Positions 1 to 4,321 of a stretch of DNA of 10,724 nt are shown here, piece by piece; within the stretch, counting starts at the first letter, position 1, and every line of letters starts with the position of its first letter. This DNA comes from Omnitrophica WOR_2 bacterium RIFCSPHIGHO2_01_FULL_52_10 (lineage in GTDB: Bacteria; Omnitrophota; Gorgyraeia; Zapsychrales; Zapsychraceae), in assembly GCA_001805565.1 (NCBI GenBank), contig MHGM01000013.1, positions 1 to 10,724 of the forward strand. Reading direction: 5' to 3'. A program made the position numbers and the translations under genes. Below the pieces are notes generated by a model. That model did no database searches. It was not told the origin of the DNA and saw only the letters and a program-made list of their open reading frames with translations.

Positions 1-577
1 CAATGGCGAAGATTTCGATAAACGGTTCCCTCGGCAGCAGGAAATATTCGGCGGTCCGCCGCGCCCAGGCGCGGGCGTTGAAAACGTCGGAATAATGCGA
101 CAGCGGGCAGGCCATCACGTTACGCGTGTTGTCCCCGCAGCCGTTGCGGGAGTACAATCCTTTTTCGGCGAGCCCTTTGACGATGGGGATGACGCCGGGT
201 TTTTTGACCCAGTGGAACTGGATGTTCTGGCGATTGGTCAGGCGAATCGAGCTGTTGCCTTGCGGGTCAGCGGTGTATTGATCGGCAAGTTCGTCCACGA
301 CGCGCCATTGTTCGCGGGTGATCGGTCCGCCGCCGGGAACGCCGATGCGGATCATGTACATCCACTCTTTGGCCTCGCCGGTCACGGCGCGGTTGAATTC
401 CAGATAAATGCCGTGCGATTTGGCCAGTTGCTCCGCTTCCCAGGCGAGGTCGGGGCTGTCGTTACGGAATTCCACGGCGAGGTTGCCGCGGATCCCGTTG
501 GAGGCGAGCTTGTTGAGCTCTTCTTTGGAGAGGTCCTGCTGGGGTGTGTTGAAGTTGGGAGAAAACGGCTTTTTCAT
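1..577 (-). CDS. Ferredoxin-type nitrite/sulfite reductase, N-terminal part (truncated by window edge)
   Basis: Siroheme/4Fe-4S reductase that carries out six-electron reduction of nitrite to ammonia or sulfite to sulfide. Only the first 192 residues lie in the window; the C-terminal half, with the Cys cluster that binds the Fe-S centre and siroheme, is outside. The visible part reads as the ferredoxin-like half-domain (about residues 30-125), with RLTNRQNIQFHWV at 112-124, the hallmark of this family. The start of the siroheme-contacting region follows, with NGCGDNTRNVMACP at 145-158. There is no signal peptide, so it is cytoplasmic. The start is the only ATG before the conserved region. It lies 9 nt after a good -10 box with no Shine-Dalgarno, so the mRNA is probably leaderless. 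The gene diverges from the moeB unit. The visible half does not separate nitrite from sulfite reductase, so no symbol is given. Confidence 0.88.
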   Translation of the reverse strand, partial: MKKPFSPNFNTPQQDLSKEELNKLASNGIRGNLAVEFRNDSPDLAWEAEQLAKSHGIYLEFNRAVTGEAKEWMYMIRIGVPGGGPITREQWRVVDELADQYTADPQGNSSIRLTNRQNIQFHWVKKPGVIPIVKGLAEKGLYSRNGCGDNTRNVMACPLSHYSDVFNARAWARRTAEYFLLPREPFIEIFAI

Positions 578-586
578 AATATTTTT

Positions 587-614
587 ATATTAGCGTGACG
601 AAAATTAAAGTCAA
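587..614 (-). promoter_or_regulatory. Sigma70-type promoter for the nitrite/sulfite reductase
   Basis: Read on the minus strand, TTGACT (614-609) is followed after 16 nt by TAATAT (592-587). The start codon begins at 577, only 9 nt beyond the -10 box. Transcription would start about 2-4 nt before the ATG, leaving no room for a ribosome binding site. Confidence 0.6.
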
Positions 615-663
615 CAGATGTTTTCTCTTGATTGCCCTCGGGCGTTACGTTATCATACATTTC

Positions 664-774
664 GGTTCATCCATATTATCATTCGCTCAAACATCCTCGC
701 ACGTCACTTTTTTTCTAAGTTTTAAGGAAAAAGTGACGGCTGCGGAACTCGCTCGGTGATAATATGGCTGAACC
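664..774. repeat. Long imperfect inverted repeat in divergent spacer
   Basis: The outer arms GGTTCA (664-669) and TGAACC (769-774) are followed in the same register by CCATATTATCA (671-681) and TGATAATATGG (757-767). The inner arms GTCACTTTTT (703-712) and AAAAAGTGAC (728-737) close the structure. The middle portion is degenerate (21 versus 19 nt). The repeat lies between two divergent genes, so it is not a 3'-end terminator for either. It could be a small MITE-like element or a palindromic repeat. No gene was found in 578-933. Confidence 0.75.
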
Positions 775-801
775 TCAATGGTCGCGAATCAAATGTCACC
801 G

Positions 802-868
802 GTCAATGCCGATTCTGAAGTGAACTGGAGCCCGAAGGGCGATTGGGAACGAAAGAATTGGCATTGAC
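802..868. repeat. Inverted repeat with central GCCC-GGGC hairpin
   Basis: The arms GTCAATGCC-g-ATTCT (802-816) and AGAAT-t-GGCATTGAC (854-868) differ at one position. A central GCCCgaaGGGC hairpin lies at 830-840. The word GCGAATC flanks the element directly (784-790 and 876-882), which could be a short target-site duplication, although seven bases could also match by chance. It lies in the 5' region of moeB, where it could act as an operator or leader hairpin. Confidence 0.65.
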
Positions 869-933
869 AGCGATGGCGAATCTTGGAGCAAAGGTTTAAT
901 CACCGGGATGGTTTCCCCGTTTTGCGGAAAAGC

Positions 934-1749
934 ATGAATTTTAGCGAAGAACAACTGGAGCGTTACAGCCGGCATATTTTGTTGAAGGACGTCGGCCTTG
1001 AAGGCCAGCAGAAAATCCGGCAAGGCAAAGTGCTGATCGTAGGTGCTGGCGGGTTGGGATCGCCGGCCGCGCTGTATCTGGCCGCCGCGGGGGTCGGGAC
1101 GATCGGGCTGGTCGATTCCGACGCGGTCGAATTGAGCAATCTGCAGCGGCAGGTCATTCATACGACGCCGGATATCGGCAAACCGAAAGTCGTTTCCGCC
1201 AAAGAAAAGATCGCGGCCATGAATCCGGAGGTGGAAGTCGTGACGTACCAGAAGCGCTTGGCGGCGGCCAATGTTCTTGAGATTTTGGGCGACCGCGCCT
1301 ACGATTTTGTCATTGACGGCACGGACAATTTCCCTTCCAAATTTTTGATCAACGACGCCTGTGTTTTGGCCAAGAAACCTTTTTCGCACGGCGGAATCCT
1401 GTATTTCGACGGGCAGACCATGACCTACGCGCCGGGCCACGCCTGCTATCGTTGTATTTTCGAAACGCCGCCGCCGTTTAACAGCGTGCCGTCCTGCGCC
1501 GAGGCCGGAGTTTTAGGCGCGGTCGCCGGGATGCTGGGGACCATCCAGGCCGCCGAAGCGCTCAAATATTTATTAGGGAAAGGACAACTCCTCACCGACC
1601 GGCTGCTCATTTTTAACGCGATGAACATGTATTTCCGCACCGTTACTTTGAAGCGCAATCCCGCTTGCCCGGTCTGCGGCGACAATCCTGTCATCACCCA
1701 ACCTTTTGACGAAAAACAGAAGTTTTGTGAGATAAGGTCGGAAAAATGA
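934..1749 (+). CDS. moeB: MoeB/ThiF/HesA-family adenylyltransferase (sulfur-carrier activating)
   Basis: E1-like enzyme that adenylates the C-terminal glycine of a MoaD/ThiS-type sulfur carrier, for molybdopterin or thiamine synthesis. It has 271 residues, about the length of a rhodanese-less MoeB. Visible features: the nucleotide-binding loop GAGGLG at 37-42, VDSD at 60-63, the NLQRQ arginine-containing motif at 69-73, DGTDNF at 128-133 and the PSC catalytic-cysteine region at 186-188. Two zinc-binding CxxC pairs sit at C171/C174 and C245/C248. The start is the ATG at 934, because the family N-terminus begins MxFSEEQLERYSRH; an in-frame TTG at 883 would add 17 unsupported residues. The next gene overlaps by 4 nt (ATGA), indicating translational coupling. 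No MoaD or ThiS is in view, so MoeB, ThiF and HesA cannot be separated with certainty. Confidence 0.88.
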   Translation: MNFSEEQLERYSRHILLKDVGLEGQQKIRQGKVLIVGAGGLGSPAALYLAAAGVGTIGLVDSDAVELSNLQRQVIHTTPDIGKPKVVSAKEKIAAMNPEVEVVTYQKRLAAANVLEILGDRAYDFVIDGTDNFPSKFLINDACVLAKKPFSHGGILYFDGQTMTYAPGHACYRCIFETPPPFNSVPSCAEAGVLGAVAGMLGTIQAAEALKYLLGKGQLLTDRLLIFNAMNMYFRTVTLKRNPACPVCGDNPVITQPFDEKQKFCEIRSEK

Positions 1750-1976
1750 GCAAACTTCGTCAAACAATCTTAGCGACCACGGTTATTTTGCTTTGGGCGC
1801 AAGGGGTGTGGGCGGATTCCTGTTGTTTCAGGGATTACCGGAATAAAAGTGTTTTGGGCGAGGTATACGACATCCGTAAAGAGAGCAACCGGCTTTATAT
1901 CATCGAGGATCATACCCGGGCGAAATGGGATTTTTTCGTCCACACGCGTGTGCTGGATTCTCTAAAAGAGAAGTAA
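1746..1976 (+). CDS. Small secreted protein of unknown function
   Basis: A 76-residue protein I do not recognise. Residues 1-23 form a clear Sec signal peptide: a basic start (MSKLRQ), a hydrophobic core (TILATTVILLWAQG) and a VWA cleavage site before DSCC. The mature part is about 53 residues, with an adjacent Cys pair near its start and a body rich in charged and aromatic residues that looks like a few beta-strands (VLGEVYDIRKESNRLYIIED). It overlaps the preceding adenylyltransferase gene by 4 nt and lies 3 nt before the DUF2237 gene, so the three are almost certainly one transcript. AAGGTCGG upstream can serve as a ribosome binding site. It is not a lipoprotein, since the Cys does not fit a lipobox. 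Confidence 0.75.
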   Translation: MSKLRQTILATTVILLWAQGVWADSCCFRDYRNKSVLGEVYDIRKESNRLYIIEDHTRAKWDFFVHTRVLDSLKEK

Positions 1977-1979
1977 GCG

Positions 1980-2369
1980 ATGCCGGAAGCAAAAAACGTT
2001 TTAAGCACAAAATTGCAGCCTTGTTGCAAATTCCCGATGACGGGGTTTTATCGCGACGGGTATTGCCGCACGGGCCCCGAAGATATTGGACGCCACACCG
2101 TGTGTATCCGGGCGACGGAAGAATTCCTGGAATTTTCTAAGGAAGCGGGGAACGATCTTTCCACACCACGGCCTGATCTGGATTTCCCGGGGTTGATCGC
2201 CGGCGACCAGTGGTGCCTGTGTGCCCAGCGCTGGCAGGAGGCCTTTGAGGCCGGGGCGGCGCCGCAGGTTATTTTATCCGCCACAGAGGAATCCGCGCTG
2301 GAAGTGATCGATCTTGAGGATTTGCAAAAGCACGCGGCTGATGAAAAACAGCAGGTTTGGCCAGACTAA
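1980..2369 (+). CDS. DUF2237 family protein
   Basis: A 129-residue cytoplasmic protein of the DUF2237 family, whose function is not known to me. The family pattern is clear: CCKFPMTGFYRDGYCRTGPEDIGRHTVC near the N-terminus, then TEEFLEFSKEAGNDLSTPRP, FPGLIAGDQWCLCAQRWQEA and a C-terminal ALEVIDLEDLQKHA. Conserved cysteines (CC, YC, VC, CLC) and the GxRDG-like turn suggest metal or thiol chemistry, but that is inference. It begins 3 nt after the stop of the small secreted protein, so it is the third gene of the moeB unit. The last residues run up to a hairpin repeat that starts 3 nt after the stop. Confidence 0.88.
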   Translation: MPEAKNVLSTKLQPCCKFPMTGFYRDGYCRTGPEDIGRHTVCIRATEEFLEFSKEAGNDLSTPRPDLDFPGLIAGDQWCLCAQRWQEAFEAGAAPQVILSATEESALEVIDLEDLQKHAADEKQQVWPD

Positions 2370-2372
2370 CGA

Positions 2373-2438
2373 GGTCACAAGGTCACAACGTCACCAAGAA
2401 AAATTACGTGTGACGTGGTGACGGGTGACTTGGTGACC
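2373..2438. repeat. Octamer-spaced GTCAC/GTGAC hairpin repeat
   Basis: GTCAC occurs at 2374, 2382 and 2390 (8-nt spacing). Its complement GTGAC occurs at 2410, 2418, 2425 and 2433 (8, 7, 8). The outer two pairs lie in one register (2374 with 2437, 2382 with 2429), so the RNA would fold into a long stem with an A-rich loop. It starts 3 nt after the DUF2237 stop, so it may act as a 3' end or processing structure, though no U-run follows. Confidence 0.75.
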
Positions 2439-2463
2439 AAATGCGAGACAAAAGGGAAAGGCT

Positions 2464-2598
2464 ATGCGCAAAATTGTAATGTTCACAGGGATATTGATGG
2501 TTTCCGTGTTGAGTTCTTTCTCGCACGCGGCAGTTCAGGGGAAAGAAGTTCAAAGATATTTTAGAACGCGGGAAAGTATTTCCACAAAAAATATTTGA
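2464..2598 (+). CDS. Possible 44-residue secreted peptide
   Basis: A short reading frame encoding 44 residues. The N-terminus looks like a Sec signal peptide: MRKIV, a hydrophobic stretch FTGILMVSVLSS, then FSHA as a cleavage site before AVQGKEVQ. That would leave a mature peptide of about 22 basic residues. A purine-rich AAAGGGAAAGG lies just upstream at good spacing. The end of the frame overlaps the -35 box of the next promoter. It could be a real mini-gene or the 5' remnant of a longer secreted protein that has been lost. No family is recognised. Confidence 0.4.
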   Translation: MRKIVMFTGILMVSVLSSFSHAAVQGKEVQRYFRTRESISTKNI

Positions 2599-2623
2599 CA
2601 AATAAAACAAATTAAGGCATACT
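2595..2623 (+). promoter_or_regulatory. Sigma70-type promoter upstream of short RNA / cold shock leader
   Basis: A perfect -35 box TTGACA (2595-2600) is followed after 17 nt by CATACT (2618-2623). Transcription should begin near 2630. Because a terminator ends at about 2710, the product is either an RNA of about 80 nt or, on read-through, the leader of the cold shock gene at 2836. Confidence 0.6.
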
Positions 2624-2629
2624 TTCTAT

Positions 2630-2710
2630 TGTAACATTGCAGTAAATAATGCATGGGTGGAAAATCGTAAGACCGCAAAGTTGGAGATGATCAACCTTGC
2701 GGCTTTTTTT
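2630..2710 (+). ncRNA. Candidate small RNA or attenuator leader of the cold shock gene
   Basis: This stretch lies between a good promoter and an intrinsic terminator and carries no usable reading frame. It contains a weak TGCA/TGCA pairing (about 2637-2655), an unpaired G/A-rich segment, then the terminator hairpin. Since the next gene encodes a cold shock protein and the distance to it is short, transcription attenuation with read-through at low temperature is a reasonable hypothesis. A free-standing small RNA is the alternative. No Rfam family is recognised with confidence. Confidence 0.4.
2673..2710 (+). terminator. Intrinsic terminator
   Basis: CCGCAA-a-GTTG (2673-2683) pairs with CAAC-c-TTGCGG (2692-2702) around an 8-nt loop, followed by a run of seven T (2704-2710). 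This is a textbook Rho-independent terminator with one internal mismatch. Confidence 0.8.
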
Positions 2711-2712
2711 AT

Positions 2713-2754
2713 GCCTGCCGACCGAGTAGGTCCCGCTCTGCGGGACAGGCAGGC
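2713..2754. repeat. GC-rich nested palindrome
   Basis: The outer arms GCCTGCC (2713-2719) and GGCAGGC (2748-2754) enclose an inner hairpin TCCCGC-tct-GCGGGA (2731-2745). The left spacer is longer than the right (11 versus 2 nt). It lies directly after the terminator T-run, in the cold shock gene's upstream region. Its style resembles dispersed GC-rich palindromes of uncultivated bacteria; whether it recurs in this genome cannot be seen here. Confidence 0.65.
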
Positions 2755-2835
2755 ACCGTGCGTTCCGACACCATAATGTGTAACTGGTACGGAGTTATTT
2801 ACGCAAGAATAATTCAGGAAAGGAGGTTATACATT

Positions 2836-3036
2836 ATGGCAAGAGGGACAGTAAAATGGTTCAATAACCAAAAAGGGTACGGTTTCATTTCCACCGAATC
2901 CGGCAAAGATGTTTTCGTTCATCACACCGCAATTCAGGGAAGTGGCTACAAATCCTTAGAGGAGGGTCAAACGGTCGAATTCGAAGTGACCAGCGGCCCC
3001 AAAGGGGATCAAGCCATCAACGTTGTGAAGGCATAA
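2836..3036 (+). CDS. Cold shock domain protein (CspA family)
   Basis: A 66-residue single-domain cold shock protein, a cytoplasmic beta-barrel that binds single-stranded RNA/DNA and melts RNA structure at low temperature. The RNP1 motif KGYGFI lies at 13-18 and RNP2 VFVHH at 26-30, with the usual [10 protein letters not shown] start and VVKA end. The ATG at 2836 has an excellent Shine-Dalgarno (AAAGGAGGT, 2819-2827); the in-frame upstream extension to 2758 has no family support. The 5' region is long and structured (terminator, palindrome, a TAACT/AGTTA stem at 2781-2797), as is common for cold shock genes. A strong terminator follows at 3108. Confidence 0.96.
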   Translation: MARGTVKWFNNQKGYGFISTESGKDVFVHHTAIQGSGYKSLEEGQTVEFEVTSGPKGDQAINVVKA

Positions 3037-3107
3037 CAATTAAATAGAGAGGTTTTCGTTTGGTATTGAGAAGAAGCTCAATAAGGAAACTTTCACTATT
3101 TTGATAG

Positions 3108-3142
3108 AGAGCGGCTGCTCGAAAGGGCGGCCGCTCCTTTTT
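3108..3142 (+). terminator. Intrinsic terminator of the cold shock gene
   Basis: GAGCGGC (3109-3115) pairs with GCCGCTC (3130-3136), with a further inner GCTC/GGGC pairing, followed by CTTTTT. A smaller ATTGAG/CTCAAT stem (3065-3082) precedes it in the 3' UTR. Confidence 0.85.
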
Positions 3143-3166
3143 ATTCGCCGCAGAGGCGGCGAATAA
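3141..3166. repeat. Perfect 11-bp hairpin
   Basis: TTATTCGCCGC (3141-3151) and GCGGCGAATAA (3156-3166) pair perfectly around AGAG. It overlaps the T-run of the preceding terminator. Its right arm includes the 5' box (CGGCGAATAAC) shared with the later hairpin units. Confidence 0.85.
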
Positions 3167-3223
3167 CTCCAGCGCTTGATTCATCTTGAAATATTAATAT
3201 TCCCGGGATGAATCAGCTGGAGT
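3166..3223. repeat. Hairpin unit 1 of a covarying pair
   Basis: ACTCCAGC (3166-3173) pairs with GCTGGAGT (3216-3223). Further in, GATTCATC (3178-3185) pairs with GATGAATC (3207-3214), with an AT-rich palindromic tip. It shares a 25-nt 5' box with unit 2, 83 nt downstream (21 of 25 identical, from 3157 and 3240). The stem differs from unit 2 by two compensated base pairs. Confidence 0.8.
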
Positions 3224-3248
3224 GACCGTCGTACAACCTCGGTGAATA

Positions 3249-3329
3249 ACCCCCGCGCTTTATTTTGGCCGAATGCCTTTTGATTTCGTCCCGGAATCAA
3301 AAGGCATGAAGGACAAAAATAGCGGGGGT
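3249..3329. repeat. Hairpin unit 2 of a covarying pair, 81 nt
   Basis: ACCCCCGC (3249-3256) pairs with GCGGGGGT (3322-3329). The tip is a perfect 13-bp stem, ATGCCTTTTGATT (3273-3285) with AATCAAAAGGCAT (3295-3307), and the middle TATTTTGGCC/GGACAAAAATA pairs imperfectly. It ends 4 nt before the GGAG region upstream of the gene at 3350, so it may lie in that gene's 5' UTR and could control translation. Confidence 0.85.
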
Positions 3330-3349
3330 GCCTGGAGAAAGTCTAGGAG

Positions 3350-3682
3350 ATGACCTTGAAAGAATTTACGCAACGGATCGCCGGGATAAACGTATGTCAA
3401 GTGCGCGAGGTGAGCGACGATTACCAGGAACAGGTCATCTTCAACGCCGACATCAGGCAGTGGAGCGCGGTTCTGGAAGAAGTTTTAGGCCCGCCGGCCA
3501 AACCCGCCGGAGTTGCACCTTCGGGCACGGACCTCGTCCTGTGCCAGATCTATGGCAGCATCATGAAGAACCAGACCCTGTACCGCAAGGCCTTTGGCGA
3601 CGCGACGATCCTGGCCATGCTCTGGCCCTGGCAGGACGGCACGCACACGACCTTGAAGATTGGCAGGGTTGCCAAGACGTAG
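3350..3682 (+). CDS. Small protein of unknown function
   Basis: A 110-residue protein I do not recognise. It has no signal peptide or membrane segment. The N-terminal half is acidic and polar (MTLKEFTQRIAGINVCQV; EVSDDYQEQVIFNADIRQW). A Pro/Gly/Ala linker follows at about residues 47-58, then a more hydrophobic C-terminal half with YGSIMKNQTLYRKAFGD and AMLWPWQDGTHTTLKIG, which looks like beta-strands. An in-frame TAG at 3344 makes the ATG at 3350 the first possible start; GGAG sits at 3333 and AGGAG directly abuts the ATG. It stands alone between a hairpin cluster and a long repeat. Base composition and codon use look like the neighbours, so I take it as a real gene. Confidence 0.7.
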   Translation: MTLKEFTQRIAGINVCQVREVSDDYQEQVIFNADIRQWSAVLEEVLGPPAKPAGVAPSGTDLVLCQIYGSIMKNQTLYRKAFGDATILAMLWPWQDGTHTTLKIGRVAKT

Positions 3683-3689
3683 AGAAATA

Positions 3690-3876
3690 TTTAAATTTCA
3701 ATTTCAATGAACAAACCACAAATTCAAATGACCCAAATATTGAATAATCAAAACAAAAATGTTTTTAATTTGGAGAATTCGAATTTTGGAATTGTTTCGG
3801 ATTTCGATCCTTCGCTAAACTCAGGATCGACCCTGAGCGTAGTCGAATGGGTCGATATTCGGATTTCGAATTTAAA
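3690..3876. repeat. Composite AT-rich word repeat with nested GC-richer inverted repeat
   Basis: The left half reiterates CAA words about every 6-9 nt (3699, 3705, 3712, 3719, 3725, 3734, 3749, 3754). The right half carries the complementary AATTTTGG/GGATTTCG words. The ends pair as TTTAAATTTC (3690-3699) with GAATTTAAA (3868-3876). Inserted near the right end is a second inverted repeat: CCTTCGCTAAACTCAGG (3809-3825) with its imperfect complement in CCTGAGCGTAGTCGAATGG (3832-3850). An in-frame reading through it is open but low complexity and not protein-like. Confidence 0.75.
3805..3854. repeat. Nested inverted repeat of the CTTCG...CTCAGG type
   Basis: CGATCC-TTCG...CTCAGG and CCTGAG...CGAATGGGTCG form a hairpin inside the larger repeat. 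The core words CTTCG, CTCAGG and CCTGAGCGTAGTCGAA resemble a palindromic repeat I have seen in many uncultivated-bacterium assemblies, so it was probably inserted into the older AT-rich repeat. Confidence 0.6.
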
Positions 3877-3883
3877 GGGAGTG

Positions 3884-4321
3884 TTGAAAATATTTTTGTT
3901 GTTTGCTTGCTGGATGTCCACAACGACGGTTGTGCGGGCCAGCGAGTGCGCGGCTGTGGCGCCGGTCGAGGAATCTTACGCCAGCTCCTCCAGCGTTTTT
4001 GTCGGCAAAGTCATGAATGTCCGGGAACGCACCCGCAACGTCAAAGTTTCCTTTAAGGTCTACAAGGTATTTAAGGGCAGGATTGATGATGTCACCGTTG
4101 TTTTGACGTCGCTTCCCAACGATATGGGGCAGGGCTATCCGTTTCAGGTGGAAGAACAGTACCTGGTCTTCACCTACCTGCAAGACGGCAGGGATTATAC
4201 GAATTTGTGCACGCGTACGAAATTGTTGTCGGAGGCGGCAAGCGATCTGAAGCTGTTGGCCAGGATGGGCCAATTTGCGCCCAATGCCGGAACAAACAAT
4301 GCGCCTACACCAGGACCATGA
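3884..4321 (+). CDS. Secreted TIMP-like (NTR-fold) protein
   Basis: About 145 residues from a TTG start; GTG at 3881 is equally possible, with AAGGGAG just upstream. The first 20 residues (LKIFLLFACW...VVRAS) are a signal peptide. The mature part begins ECAAVAPVEESYASSSSVFVGKV, continues FKVYKVFKG and GYPFQVEEQYLVFTYL, and ends NLCTRTKLLSEAASDLKLL. This is the pattern of bacterial proteins related to tissue inhibitors of metalloproteinases, which have an N-terminal Cys and a Cys in LCxRT. The usual CxC is here SEC, with one Cys missing. The C-terminal tail is Ala/Pro/Asn-rich. Reading back to an ATG at 3707 would translate the intergenic repeat and bury the signal peptide, so I reject that start. 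The function is unknown; metalloprotease inhibition should not be assumed. It overlaps the next gene. Confidence 0.72.
   Translation: MKIFLLFACWMSTTTVVRASECAAVAPVEESYASSSSVFVGKVMNVRERTRNVKVSFKVYKVFKGRIDDVTVVLTSLPNDMGQGYPFQVEEQYLVFTYLQDGRDYTNLCTRTKLLSEAASDLKLLARMGQFAPNAGTNNAPTPGP

Noticed and set aside
95..598. Open plus-strand frame of 167 codons
   Set aside because: It is antisense to the nitrite/sulfite reductase, whose minus-strand reading has clear family motifs.
796..1440. Long minus-strand frame opposite moeB
   Set aside because: It has no family pattern and lies opposite a well-supported gene with all catalytic motifs.
2630..2710. c-di-GMP-I riboswitch
   Set aside because: A GACCGCAAAG segment recalls the conserved GACGCAAAG, but the second conserved stem and the tetraloop-receptor parts are missing, and the segment belongs to the terminator stem.
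3141..3329. Integron attC sites
   Set aside because: The hairpins lack the paired GTTRRRY/RYYYAAC core boxes, and no integrase gene is in view.
3707..3880. ATG at 3707 as start of the TIMP-like gene
   Set aside because: The 58 extra residues translate the repeat and would place the signal peptide in the middle of the protein.
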